A stretch of DNA of 64,000 bases from Torymus aiolomorphi (Eukaryota; Arthropoda; Insecta; Hymenoptera; Torymidae): contig CM070877.1 in NCBI GenBank assembly GCA_036365515.1, positions 67,938,022 through 68,002,021 of the forward strand, given 5' to 3'. The notes beneath the pieces were generated by a model. It saw nothing but the letters and a program-made list of their open reading frames with translations. It was not told the DNA's origin and did not search any database. Position numbers and translations under genes: made by a program. Shown piece after piece: positions 33,607 through 44,494 of this stretch (the first letter of the stretch is position 1; every line of letters begins with the position of its first letter).

Positions 33607-34307
33607 TGTTACGGGTAGAGGCTTCTAGAGATTAATCACGCTATCGGAAGCGAGCTGCATGTCAGCAGATCGCAGGACATCGAACCTCAACTACAGCTGC
33701 GCATCAGCAGCACGCGGTGTGGAAACTTCCGAAACTCAAGTGCGTGAATGGAAGCGAGCTGCATGTCAGCAGATCGCAGGACACCGAACCTCAACTACAG
33801 CGGCGCGTCAGCAGCACGCGATGTGGGAACTTCCGAAACCCAAGCGCGTGAATGGAAGCGAGCTGCATGTCAGCAGATCGCAGCACATCGAACCCAAGAG
33901 CGAGATGATGAAACTAGAGCGCATCGGACACAGCATCGAATAGCTGACATGATGGCTCGATTGGCAATCAACGAAGTTAGCGATTGACTCCCACCCACGG
34001 ACACTTTGGTACTGGTATAAATACGGTACAGAGCACGTATGAGGAGAGTTCAAGACCATCCAGGAACGAGCGAGGAAGGACGAACAAGGAAGCTGATCTG
34101 CACAAGTGACCCACGAGAGGACGATCGCCAGTCGACCGCGCCGCGCTTTTAAAACACGTTAGGGATATCTCACTCTTATTAACGGAAATAAATATCAATA
34201 CACGCATATAACCCGACTAGTATTTCACTGCATCGCTTCGAGTACAAACTTGGAGCGACCCGAGAACCAGAACCATCCACATCCTCGAATACGTCTCACA
34301 CGTAACA
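33607..34307 (+). mobile_element. 3' LTR of element B
   Basis: It has the same length and ends as 7727-8427, with about 20 differences in 701 positions, mostly transitions. It is followed by the CTTT target duplicate at 34308-34311. Confidence 0.9.
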
Positions 34308-34311
34308 CTTT

Positions 34312-34480
34312 ATAACGTGAAGAAATTCAGAACAATTAATATTTATTTTATTATGTAGTTGATGCCATCCCTTTTCTATAGCGTTGCAAACTAGATATTC
34401 CGGAACATTAGTAAACAAACTAACAACATCAAAGCTAATAAGCTCGTGATCCAACAGGATTTGGATATTATCGATTTATT
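34312..34480 (-). pseudogene. Penelope-like element RT, middle segment
   Basis: The minus strand codes LISFDVVSLFTNVP (RT motif with catalytic Asp), AIEKGWHQLHN and EFLHVI. It joins in frame to the 7115-7726 segment once element B and one CTTT copy are set aside. The left neighbour in the PLE frame is 35186-35395, across the tandem insertion. Confidence 0.8.
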
Positions 34481-34650
34481 AATAATCGAGTTGGTATATC
34501 GACTTTGTATGACTCAATTAAACAAATAAATTTAATTTAGGCAACTACAAAGAAATAAGGAATAAAATACAAAAAAGAATCAAAAAAGGATTTATCTTTC
34601 TTTTTGCTCTCGTCCACCGGATCTGGTGAATGTCCCGAGCATACAAAATA

Positions 34651-34717
34651 AGGTGTTTCGTCCTGGCTACTGGATTGGACTCATCAGAGATGATCCAGTA
34701 GCCATCATCAGACACCT
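34651..34717 (-). ncRNA. Hammerhead ribozyme, copy 1
   Basis: Minus strand: 6-bp stem III (AGGTGT with ACACCT), GTC cleavage triplet at 34713-34711, stem I GATGAT/ATCATC closed by loop GGCTACTGG, core CTGATGA, stem II GTCC/GGAC closed by a 13-base loop containing CCAGTAGCC, and GAAA. All invariant core bases are present. The first stem I pair (1.1-2.1) is T-T in this copy. Confidence 0.85.
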
Positions 34718-34757
34718 GCCACACAGTGTTTGTGCAGCTTACTTATAAGTATAGAGT

Positions 34758-34787
34758 GTTATTTCTCATTTCGAGAAATGACACTCC
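34758..34787. repeat. Hairpin in the hammerhead unit
   Basis: GTGTTATTTCTC and GAGAAATGACAC pair around ATTTC. The hairpin is only in the complete unit and precedes an A run of 20 bases. Confidence 0.6.
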
Positions 34788-35064
34788 ATCTGGTGGTAAA
34801 AAAAAAAAAAAAAAAAATTCTGAGTATGGGTATGTTTCAGTCCATAGCCCCAAATTATTTTATGATAGTTATTATATTCACTCATGTTCGTATTAATAAT
34901 CGGGTTGGTATATCGACTTTGTATGAGTCAATTAAACAAATAAATTTAATTTAGGCAACTAAAAAGAAATAAGGAATAAAAATCAAAAAAGAATCAAAAA
35001 AGGATTTATCTTTCTTTTTGCTCTCGTCCACCGGATCTGGTGAATGTCCCGAGCATACAAAATA

Positions 35065-35131
35065 AGGTGTTTCGTCCTGGCTACTGGATTGAACTCATCA
35101 GTGATGATCCAGTAGCCATCATCAGACACCT
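35065..35131 (-). ncRNA. Hammerhead ribozyme, copy 2
   Basis: It has the same layout as copy 1, with GTC at 35127-35125. Stem I is perfect, TGATGAT/ATCATCA. Stem II has a G-T wobble (GTTC/GGAC). The core CTGATGA...GAAA is intact. Confidence 0.87.
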
Positions 35132-35185
35132 GCCACACAGTGTTTGTGCAGCTTACTTATAAGTATAGTGTATTATCGATTTATT

Positions 35186-35395
35186 CTTTTAGTTTTAAGC
35201 TATTATCGATATGAGAAGCAGGAGTCTTTAGATTTTTTTCTAGAAATTTTGCAAAGAACTTTGATAACGAATTTATAGGAGAATTTATTGTGGAAATGAT
35301 TGGTCTTACGGGGAAACCAGTTTTGTGTATTTTTACCAAACCATAAGCTTTTCAGATATTGAATTTTTGCAAAACTGGGTGCTACTTTTTCCTAT
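35186..35395 (-). pseudogene. Penelope-like element RT, N-proximal segment
   Basis: The minus strand codes YGLVKIHKTGFPVRPIIS..INSP and a KFFAKFLEKNLK helix, the first RT motifs of PLEs (YGLPKIHK type). A stop or shift lies just before YGL. It ends at the 15-bp duplication of the hammerhead element and begins at the edge of TIR transposon 2. Confidence 0.75.
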
Positions 35396-36063
35396 TCAAC
35401 TGCCCCAGAGCCACGCGCGAGCGCCAAATCGTTCTATGTCTAACTCATATTTATGATACTAAAATGTAACTAAAAAATTGTTTTATAAGCGTTTCAAACG
35501 TATTATTTCCTCAGTTTTCCAATTGTGTAGACAGTTTTTCCGAAATTTTCCATTTTGACCTTCAAGAAGTACAAAACGTCTTATATCTCAAAAAGTGTAT
35601 TTTTAATATTTTTTTTGACCATTTAGATCGAAACCTGAGCATTTTTTACATAGGAAATGATATTTTCCAAAAAGTAATCAAGATGTTTTCTTCGAGAAAT
35701 AGAACGTGAAAGAGTAGCGCAACGGCTCTCCTGCGCCGCGGGACGTCGCGCGGGACATCGCGTAAACTAGGCCTGCCTCGCTACCTAATAACCTTTCATA
35801 ATCTTTACCTGTTCTTTCGAATTCTTTGTAATGCAAGAATAATATTTTATTGGCTTTTTTATAATAAAAAACAGTGTTTCATAGCTAACAGCACCATAGT
35901 AACTATACTAACGCTTTTTTCTCAGTGCAGATAATTTTTCTTTGTTTTTTCTAACAGTTTTTCTCGGGAAGATTTGATGTTCAGAACTTAAAGAGGTTTT
36001 TCTGAGCTTCAATGTACTTTCATCAATTGGAATAATAGCATGGTATTGTAATGTGCCTGGTAT

Positions 36064-36196
36064 GAATTGAAGAGCTCAGGGCAACAAACGGTCAGCTCAC
36101 ATTTCGAGTTGGCCCCTAGATAAACAGTATGAACCGCAAATTCAGGGACTATCTGGAAATGTGAGCTGACCGTTTGTGCCCTGAGTTCTTCAATTT
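36064..36196. repeat. Short foldback inside TIR transposon 2
   Basis: Two arms of about 44 bases, AATTGAAGAGCTCAGGGCA and its inverse, pair around about 42 bases. The left part of the transposase frame ends in it, so it may be a small insertion or local inverted duplication. Confidence 0.6.
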
Positions 36197-37884
36197 AGCC
36201 TTATCCAGTCTTGGTTTTAGTTTCAAGACAGTATCTTCATATGATTCTTTACTGCTATAAAAAACTTTGGTTTCTTTGCAATAATCTTTAGACCAGTTAT
36301 AAAGCTTTTCTGGCGTTAAAATATGATTATTAGAAGAAACTTGTAGACTCGCTCTGCACCTCTTTTTAGGTTGGCGCCTATACCATCGCTTGCACCTTTG
36401 CCGTGGCATAAAAATACCACTCAGCTAGAAGACCAAAATCTTTCTCATGAAAAAGAAGATTTAGAAAATTAAATTTATTTTTAAAATATTGACCTGCTCC
36501 ATCAGTCAAATCATAGACATTTTTTACTATGAATTTAGTTTTGATGTTAGATATGATAACTTTTTGATATTCATAAACGGCAACAGTATCATGGTTTAGA
36601 TTGTCGGAAATCACATCAATGCTTACATGTTTAAGCTCTTCATTTTCTTTATAATACACAACAACTGTAAAAACAGTTGCTTGGTTTTTGTTTCAGTGGA
36701 ACGATTGTGTAGAATTTTGCATAACAAACGCACAATTTTCGGCAAAATGACAACAAACAAGAAATTCTCCTTGTTGAAGGTTGTTTTTTAAGTCACTTAC
36801 AAAAAGTGATTGACTCTTAGCAAAAAAATCGTGAGATTTTAATTTTATCAATTTTTTTCCCAGTATGTCCATAAATTCATGAACATTTACAGTTTTAGAA
36901 GCTACTGTACACCGATCTGTTTGAAACCATGATTCATACTCTATTTGAAAAATATCACTTTCATCAAAACATTCAAGCAAATGTTTACGTAATATGGACA
37001 TATTGGGGCAATCTAAACAGTCATCCAAATAGCATCTATCGTGTGCATCATTACACATAATTGCTTGGATGCAATCGTGGTAGCTTTTAAGAGGCAATCT
37101 AGTATCTTTTGTTAAATTTTCTAGATCCATAGCACTTAGCATGAGCTTTACGTTTTCGTGATGTACACATACGCATTCATTATGCGTACCACTACAACTA
37201 CCATACTACTCAATTGTGTAAATTTAGTAAAACCAATATTAACGTGTTCATTTTCTTTTTTATATGAACTATACAGTTCATTTAAATTACCACGCAGTAA
37301 TCTTTTTTGAACATGTTCTCTTTTACCATTGCTTTGCTTAACAGATATGTAATCTTTTAAACCTGGCATAATTCGGTTTACATCATCTTTTTCATAAAAT
37401 GTTTTCACTGAATTTACAGTTTCAGTTGAAAGTAGTTAGCCACTTTTATTAGCAGGTATTGAAAAAATTCCACTTTTAGCTACTAAATTTTTTGCTTCAC
37501 GAACTTCCCGTTCAGTGCAAGCGAATCTCGCATTAAGTCCCTACGAGATCAAAACTCAGGCGCAAGAGTTAGTAACTGAACTCTCTCTTACTTATTTGTT
37601 GATTCTGAAACTTTTTTCTTAATTTCTTAAAGAACTGCAACACCAGCTTTGTGATACTCATCGTTACACACTATTTTAGCTTTTTTAGCAGAAGCTGGAG
37701 GTAAACTTGATTTATGTTTCTAAATTTGGCATTGACAGTTAGAACAAATTGTTGCTTTTTCTGGTACTAAGGGATATTCACTTCTTAAAAGTGTTGGAAA
37801 GTCGATCAAATCTTTTATTATATATGAAGGGTGATCATTTTTATTTAAAGGATTTATGCATTTTAATTTCCAAGTTGAATCCAT
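36149..37884 (-). pseudogene. Transposase of TIR transposon 2 (same family as transposon 1)
   Basis: Minus strand, ATG at 37884 (MDSTWKLKCINPLNKND). Blocks: a CSNC zinc-type pair (about 37755), PGLKDYISVK and the KRLLRGNLNELY basic block (37380-37250), a CYLDDCLDCP cluster (about 37010-37040), LVCCHFAENCAFV (about 36740, where other copies have DFAEN), DLTDGAGQYFKNK (about 36490-36510) and HEKDFGLLAEW, then YFYATAKV where others have HGKG. Several stops and frame changes, and loss of the first acidic residue (D to H) and of HGKG, make it clearly dead. Confidence 0.65.
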
Positions 37885-38489
37885 TTTAGTTGCTACAATA
37901 AACGAAAGAAATAACGAAACAAGGAGTTACCGATGATTTAATGATCAAATACACGAAAGACACTATGAAATCCAAGTTTGATTGTATTGACAGAAATTCG
38001 AAAAAAATTCGAAGAGGAATAAGATGAAAAGTCATTGCAATTATATATTTTCGACATGACGATTCACATACGGATAGAAAATTCCGATATGAAAGCCACC
38101 TATCGAAAGAAAAATGAATCATACGGTGCCGCGCGACGTCCCGCGTGCAGGAGAGCCGTTGTGCTACTCTTTCGCGTTCTATTTCTCGAAGAACACATCC
38201 TGAGCAAATTATGAAAAAAATCATTTCCTATGCAAAAAATGCTCAGGTTTCGATCTAAATGGTCAAAAAAAATATTAAAAATACACTTTTTGAGATATAA
38301 GACGTTTTGTACTTTTTAAAGGTGAAAATAGAAAATTTCGGAAAAACTACCTACACTATTGGAAAGCTGAGGAAAAAATACGTCGGAAACGCTTATAAAA
38401 CAAGTTTTTTAGTTTCATTTTAGTGTCATAAATGTGAGTTAGAAATAGCACGATTTGGCGCTCGCGCACGGCGCTGAGGTAGTTGACCT

Positions 38490-38840
38490 GAAACGCCTCA
38501 TGTGTGAATTATTGTCCAGATCTTTATTGTAAAATTTTTTTATCATGTTTAAAAAGGTCCCTCTTAATTTCAGGGTATTAACTTCTTCAGTGTATGTATT
38601 AAAAAGGTTTCAAAATTCTTTACATAATTTACTGCTAACTTGTTATCAAATCTGTTATTGAAATTAAATTTTTCACCTAGCTTCAGTATACCAGTGACAT
38701 ACGTTGAAGGTCTTGAAATTTCATTGACTTCAATTGTAATTTTTTCGTATATATTGATCTATGTCGATCTATATCTATTTCGTTGCATTTATCAAGTCCT
38801 ACTGAAAAACATTGAATTGACAGTAAGATTCACCATTTAA
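38490..38840 (-). pseudogene. Penelope-like element, N-terminal segment
   Basis: The minus strand codes ILKLGEKFNFNNRFDNKLA and a following helical stretch, typical of the region upstream of the RT in PLEs. It is separated from the YGLVKIHK segment by TIR transposon 2. The start of the gene was not found. Confidence 0.6.
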
Positions 38841-38849
38841 GTCGAGAAG

Positions 38850-41585
38850 CCATCTTATTGAGTTCTATCTACTGTTCCCAACAGGGCTTCCAAAAAATTA
38901 GGATTGCAACACCCTCGAACCGAAAACCGTGGATAACATTGTCATTTTATAACAAATAGTGAGTAAATTTTCGAGCAAATATTGCGTAATAGTATAAATT
39001 AGTGATAATATATAATACACTGTTTTGGAGGAGGGATTCACAGATTAAAAATATAAATATTTTTCGCTTTTTGGTTCACTACAACATATAAAAGTTTAAA
39101 TAAACATGTTATTGCTTTTGCAAAATTAATGATAAATTAGTATTTCGTATTGCCCGAAAGCACTAATATTACATACCGTTTGTCTGTGTTATTGGTCAAA
39201 ATTTTATGGTCATTAAAGGAGAGAATGTTAAGTTATGTAGGGGTGATTCTTAGCAGTTAAGAATGTCTATTTTACAATACTTATTGAAGAATGCACGTGA
39301 TCGTAAAAAACATTTTGAGAAAAAACTTTCTAAAAAAAATTATATTTAATCTTCCATTGCTTAGTTAAGAACAAAAGGGGATAGTACCCCAAGAAAGATA
39401 TATTTTGGCCAAAACGACGAGATAAGTCAACTTTGTATTTTAATATTATTTTAAGTGGAATGATTTTTAAGGAGATATATAATTTATTGGAATTTTTATA
39501 GCTGAAAATTGATCAAAAAACTTAATATCCTTTAAAAAAAAATATGGGCTACCCTTAAAATTTTAAGTGATGCAGATTTGTGGCCTTTCTTATTTTTAAA
39601 TTTTTAGCGTTGGTTTTATTAAGGTATCTTTATTTGTTTCTGAAATAATGAAAAAAATGTAAATAAGGGGTAGTTACGCCCTAAAAAATAATTTTGACCA
39701 AAACCACGGAACATGCCAACTTTATTTTTTAATTTTCTTTTAAATGGAATCAGTTTTAAGGCGATATATAATTTATTGTAATTTTTTATAGCCGAAAATT
39801 GATGAAAAAAGCTTAGTTTTCTTGAAAAAAAAACTAGTTGTTGCTACCCGTAAAAGTGAAAGTGATGCTGTTTTGAAGCCCTTTTATTCTACAATTTTTG
39901 GCGTCGGTTTCATTAAGCTAGCGTTATTTGTTTTTGGAATATTTGAAAAAAACTGTTTTTGAGGGTAAATTTTAGGGGTAGATTTCACCCCTTAAAGTGT
40001 CTATCAGTTCGTAAAAAAAATACGTTTCTCTTATTTTTTAATGTACTACAGCATATTGCAATATCATCCAAATCGGAGACTTACATTTAGGATACCTTCC
40101 TTGTGAGATAATAAAGATGCATCAGTTGATGCTGATGATGAAGTAGAAATTCCAGAATTAGATAACGGTGATTATGAATTTCTACTGCCATCAGGAACTA
40201 TTTGTCGGACAGCAAGTCTATTTCTAAAGTATAGACTATCTTTTGCTTTGTTAAATTTGAAGCACTGTATTAGTTATGAGTTATGGTATATCTATATTTG
40301 TATAATGATTATTTAAATGATTTTTTATCAGACATTATTAAAGATTAATTTAGTTGTGATAATAATTTAATAGAATAACTAGTGTCCACCAACATATTTT
40401 TCAAAATTATCGCTAGAGCTATGCAATATTTATAAGCTTTATTTATCATAATACGTTTCGTTGATAAAATCGACTAAGGTATTCATTGATTGAATAAAGA
40501 ATTAATAAATACTAATAAATATAATAATATAATTGGTATTCATGTGTATTTATGTATATCCGAGTATGAGACTTAATCAATTATTAAAGCCTCAAAAAAT
40601 GTGTGAAATCCTTACAAAAAAAACCTTCTAAAAGAATGTTAAATTATGTGGCAAGTAAACATGTTTCCGTAACATTGTATGAAGAAAAATAAATTAAATC
40701 ATTATTAAAAATTCTCCCACGCTTTCTCCCATCATCATCCAAGTAAGTAATGAAATCAAATATAATGTGGACAAGTATTTTTATTCCTAGTTTAATTATT
40801 CGATTCAATGTTTTATTAAACATTATTATTACCCCGCATAATAACGTAAATGAAAATTATAAAGAAAAATAATTTTTTAATCATAGTTATTAATATATTC
40901 TTGTTAAGGGCTGTATAAATTCTAATGTTGTAAATTCGCAATGTTACTATAAATCTTGAAATGACATACTAATACCACTTTCAAATAAAATATGGAGGGT
41001 CAGGCAAGTAAGTAAAAAGAAACGTTTTTGAATTGAACTTTCACAAAAAATAAACTTCTTTTGTAAAGACGGTTAGACAATTAATGTTCGAAGTCATAGA
41101 TGCTGAGACGGACTCAAGACGGTCTTAAGTAAGGTTTGAAGCTAAATGTGGCGAGCATGACTTTTCTTATTAAAAAAATTTCTTGCTTTGTTCTAACAAA
41201 CTTAATTGACATGATTGATGGCGGGAGAAAGCATGGAACAATTATTAATAATTTCTTTTATTCCCATTTCTACTGTAATGGCTATTTTATAGCCTGAAAA
41301 GCGGGGCAAAAGTGGCGTCTGATTCTCTCTTTTACTTTATTCCCGCATAATGCGGGAATACAGTAACATAGTCTAATTTTTTACGTTTATGGTGAATTAG
41401 GTTAAAACTAACAAAATTATAACACATAAATACAAAATAACTTTTTAAATCTATGAAGTGGCCACAGTGGCAATGGGAATAAAGTACTATATGTAACACG
41501 GAACTAAAGCCGATCATTCCCTTGGGTGATCACTGCCGCGGGAATAATCTGTGACTTTAGTCCCTTCTTACATAATGTACCATTA
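38850..41585. repeat. AT-rich spacer with about 300-bp tandem repeats at 39365-39990
   Basis: Blocks such as GATATATAATTTATTG-AATTTTTATAGC-GAAAATTGAT recur at about 39470 and 39765, with AGGGGTAG/TACCCC-type and TTATTTGTTT blocks at matching spacing. The rest (38850-39360, 40000-41585) is plain AT-rich sequence; a CCCGCATAATGCGGG palindrome lies at 41342-41356. Confidence 0.5.
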
Positions 41586-43735
41586 TTTTTATTTATTTAT
41601 TTATTTACACGGGCTATACAGCCATTGACAAGAATATATTAATAACAATGATTCAAAAATTATTTTTCTTTATAATTTTTTATTTTCGTTATTATGCGAG
41701 TTTTTTTCTGAGTAGTTGGAATGCATTAACGCACCGTAGGACATGCGGGTCCCCATTCCCATGTGTGGGGCTCAGTCGCTCCAGCCTTGTTGCCTATGAC
41801 GAGGTCGACGAGTCTGGAGCGGGAATACCCACTAAACTCTCACCTACATAACGTGGACTTGTTTCTCCGCGACGGCAGCCTATCCGGATTACTTGAGCGC
41901 CGTGTCCCTGATTACGCTACGGGAATTTTCCTACGTGTATTTACTCTATCCAACGTTTTGCGTATTTATGCTACCTCCGTGTATTATGTTAGCTACGATT
42001 ACATCGCGCACCTTATTCTAATGTATAATATGTAGTCTACAAGGTGTTCGTCGGCTATTTTCTCTCGAAGAACCAAAGTCTACAAAGTCCGCGCACGCGT
42101 CCCAATTTCCTTTCTTTTTTATCATCATATTTACTACGGTGTCTGGCGTTAACAACGACTATCGGCTGTCTGTACCCTGGTCTTCTAACGGTCGTTACGG
42201 TGGCTCTGTTAAGCACAATAAGCACTACGCGCCTAGTTTCATCCTGAACGCACCACGGCTCTCGTTTGGGGTGAAATAGCAGCTAAAGTATGTTACCCCG
42301 AGCACCTAATTCAGACATATCCTGCACCTTGTAATTTTTTCCCAACCGGTACCGTTCCGGGCTTCGCGATCCAGATAGCAGCAGTCCCTATCTCATCCGG
42401 GATCCACGTATGTACGTCAGGGTTTTTGTATTGTTTGCTCATAAGTAGTAGGTCCACTTATCGCTCAGCTTGAATCTGTCTGAGTAGATAGCTCGCTACT
42501 TTCCTCCTGTACATGTTACCCTGCACTATGCTGACTTCGCCAGCCATTTTCTACCTGCAGGTTTCTCTTTTATAGTGCTACCTTTAACGCCCGATACTTT
42601 GCTTTCCCTAGAGCGTGTCTTCGCTCCGCGACCTCCAGCTTAATTTCGTCGCACAATAGGCATCTAAAACACCTAATTAGCGGTATCATGCAGCATACCC
42701 TGCAGATTATCTCACCTACTTGTAGATTTCCAGCCTTAAATAGCTTTGGTGCATCCTATACTGTAGCTATCGCCAAGAGTTGGCTTCTGTGATTTGCACG
42801 CCTTCATATCACGGATCTCTAGAATGGTTTTAGTGGCACTATCCCGAATCCCGGCAGCGTCAGATCCTAGAGCTCACCTAACTGCGTCACTGAATTCGGC
42901 CTTATTTTGGGTCGAATGTAGCTCTAGAAGTATCCCCCTCCTCGGGTGCACCTAATCGTTTTAAATACATTATGGGTCTCAGCTGGGTCCACGCCAACTT
43001 TAATCTTCTGCAACACGTCCATATTTACCTTCAGCTGGCTTAATCAGCACGGTTTCCGCGCACAGCCGGATAGGTTTGACAATGCTTCTTTTTTTCTCCG
43101 TGGTTTGTGCATTTGTCGTCGTGCCAAGGGGTTTTCGCCCTTTATTACTTTTCTTCTTTTCTTTTCGTTGTGGCACAAATTGCTAGGTGTTGTTATCTGG
43201 GAAGCGAAAGACAGGTATCCTAGAGGGGTTCTCTTCTTCCTTTTGGCTGGCTAGTTGTTTCGGTTTCTTATCGTCTGGAGTCATTTGGCTTTCGGGGCTT
43301 ATTGCATCTTGGACCCTGCGTCTGCCCTTTTTCCGTTCGCTCAACCGACGATGGACCGTTAGGGTAGTCCGCCATGACTCTGCAAAGGAATCCAGAGCCT
43401 CTTGTAGCTTCGGGAGTCCTTTTTTTATATTCTTCTTGACGATTTTCTACTGCATGGTTGAGTATACAATTATTTTGATGAGCTTACTCGTCTCCTTGAT
43501 ACATGTTTACATCTTCATATCCTCTGCTGCTGATGTTCGGCTGAGCTCTTCTATGGTAACATCAGCACCCACTTCTATATCACTGGGACGATATGTGGGC
43601 GGTGCATGCGTGGCGCCTACCCTGCAGTCTCTCACGCTCTCCCTTACTTTTCTGGTGTTTACTAAATGACCCATCTTGCATATAATGTTAGATTTAAGGC
43701 GGTCTTACATCTAGTGGCTTCTGAGGCCAAAATCA
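41586..43735 (-). mobile_element. R1-like non-LTR retrotransposon, internally deleted
   Basis: Minus strand. An ORF1 remnant, an endonuclease fragment (GKNYKVQDMSELGARGN near 42310-42370, the ELGARG region of R1-clade ORF2) and a 3' tail of TAAATAAATAAATAAATA at 41588-41607 occur in the right order. The reverse transcriptase is missing, so most of ORF2 has been deleted. Confidence 0.65.
42640..43674 (-). pseudogene. ORF1 (gag-like) of the R1-like LINE
   Basis: The ATG at 43672-43674 starts MGHLVNTRKVRESVRDCRV. Several stops follow, then PEGKYGRV-type and KVGVDPAETHNVF..IRCTRGGD sequence (about 42930-43000), typical of LINE gag proteins. A Cys cluster, ICRVCCMIPLIRCFRCLLC (about 42660-42715), stands where the zinc knuckles belong. 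Confidence 0.6.
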
Positions 43736-43769
43736 GCTGAAAAAAAAGAAAAAATTAGTTTAAACAACA

Positions 43770-43790
43770 TATATATATATATATATATAT
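43770..43790. repeat. (TA)n microsatellite at the Helitron insertion site
   Basis: Alternating TA ends where the Helitron 3' terminus begins, consistent with an AT target. Confidence 0.85.
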
Positions 43791-43791
43791 A

Positions 43792-43830
43792 CTAGGGGGG
43801 GTACCCCCCCTGCTCGCTCCGCTCGCCAAC
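43792..43830 (-). repeat. Helitron 3' terminal hairpin and CTAG
   Basis: Palindrome GGGGGGGTACCCCCCC plus CTAG at 43792-43795. Confidence 0.8.
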
Positions 43831-44247
43831 CCCCCATAATAAATCTTTTATTAATAGATCAATTTTTATTTTAAGATTATTATTTTAAAATACTTAAAAT
43901 TATAAATCTTTTTCTATTATTAGAAATTTAAATAAGATCTGTGAATGAGAGACAAAAATATTTTGGGACATGAAAATATGCATGATGTTTTAGGCCATTA
44001 AGGTAAATCGTATATATAAGTACAAAAAGATATAAAAAGTCTATCTTTTCCACGCCACCCAGGAGGTAGATAGAAGGCGCGTTTTTTTTAAAGAGGTATC
44101 CCCTTTCTTACTAATATTAAATTTATTTTTTATTAAATATTTCAATTTTTTTTTATAAAATGTTAGTAAAAAAGGCCTATTCCTCTGAAAAAAACTGTAA
44201 AATTTTTAACAATTATTTTTATTTAATTAAAATTTAAATCGATGACA

Positions 44248-44480
44248 GCAGACCAATATTTGAGGTCGCTAAAAACAGACCAATTTTGAAAGTCTCTGAA
44301 AGCAGACCAATTTTTAAGGTCGCTGAAAGTTCACCAATTTTTAAGGTAATTGAAAGCAGACCAATATTTGAGGTCGCTAAAAACAGACCATTTTTGAAAG
44401 TCGGTAAAAGCAGACGAATTCTTAAGGTCGCTAAAAGTACACCAATTTTTAAGATAGCTGAAAGCAGACCAAGTTTTTAC
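44248..44480. repeat. 27-bp tandem repeats with a 108-bp higher order
   Basis: Units like GCAGACCAATTTTTAAGGTC recur every 27 bases. The GCAGACCAATATTTGAGGTC variant recurs at 44248 and 44356, exactly 108 bases or four units apart. In one plus frame each unit codes nine residues (VAESRPIFK type). It lies in the Helitron 3' untranslated region. Confidence 0.85.
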
Positions 44481-44494
44481 CTGGTTTTTTTTAT

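Larger units (their letters stand above)
7727..34307 (+). mobile_element. LTR retroelement B with gag, pol, OTU-like region and env; 26.6 kb with nested insertions
   Basis: Two 701-bp direct repeats, 7727-8427 and 33607-34307, both start TGTTACG and end CGTAACA. They are flanked by the same four bases CTTT (7723-7726 and 34308-34311). Between them on the plus strand lie gag, protease, RT, RNase H, an OTU-like region, integrase and an env, the layout of insect endogenous retrovirus-like (errantivirus-type) gypsy elements with extra modules. Nested insertions include 12196-15741, 22093-23429 and probably 26292-27695. The origin of the minus-strand gene island at 21.2-30.7 kb is unresolved. The LTRs differ at about 20 of 701 positions by my hand count. 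Confidence 0.85.
34481..35170 (-). mobile_element. Retrozyme-like/PLE-derived tandem element with two hammerhead ribozymes
   Basis: A 414-bp unit (34481-34894) is followed by a partial second copy (34895-35170). The insert is flanked by a 15-bp duplication TATTATCGATTTATT (34466-34480 and 35171-35185). It has no coding capacity. Each unit carries a hammerhead core on the minus strand, 414 bases apart cleavage site to cleavage site. Hammerheads of this sort are known from Penelope-like element terminal repeats and from retrozymes. The insert sits inside a PLE RT and shares its strand. Possible readings are a retrozyme, or stray PLE terminal repeats inserted by PLE machinery. Confidence 0.7.
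35396..38486. mobile_element. TIR DNA transposon 2 (3.1 kb) in the PLE
   Basis: Inverted repeats of about 350 bp start TCAACTGCCCCAGAGCCACG on the left and, inverted, TCAACTACCTCAGCGCCGTG on the right. Both have GCGAGCGCCAAATCG next, and further in GGAGAGCCGTTG-type and TTTCGCGTTCTATTTC-type matches. A transposase relative of TIR transposon 1 lies between. No clean target duplication was found, so the outer ends are uncertain by several bases. Confidence 0.7.

Noticed and set aside
34481..35170. Plain LTR pair of a small LTR retrotransposon
   Set aside because: The two copies are directly joined as unit plus partial unit, with a 15-bp duplication and hammerheads, not two terminal repeats around an interior.
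35396..38486. Exact target duplication for TIR transposon 2
   Set aside because: Flanks CTAT and CCTG do not match; ends may be eroded or misplaced by a few bases.
41640..43680. Plus-strand hydrophobic open frames as membrane proteins
   Set aside because: The opposite strand carries LINE ORF1, zinc knuckle and endonuclease motifs in order, so the plus frames are shadows.
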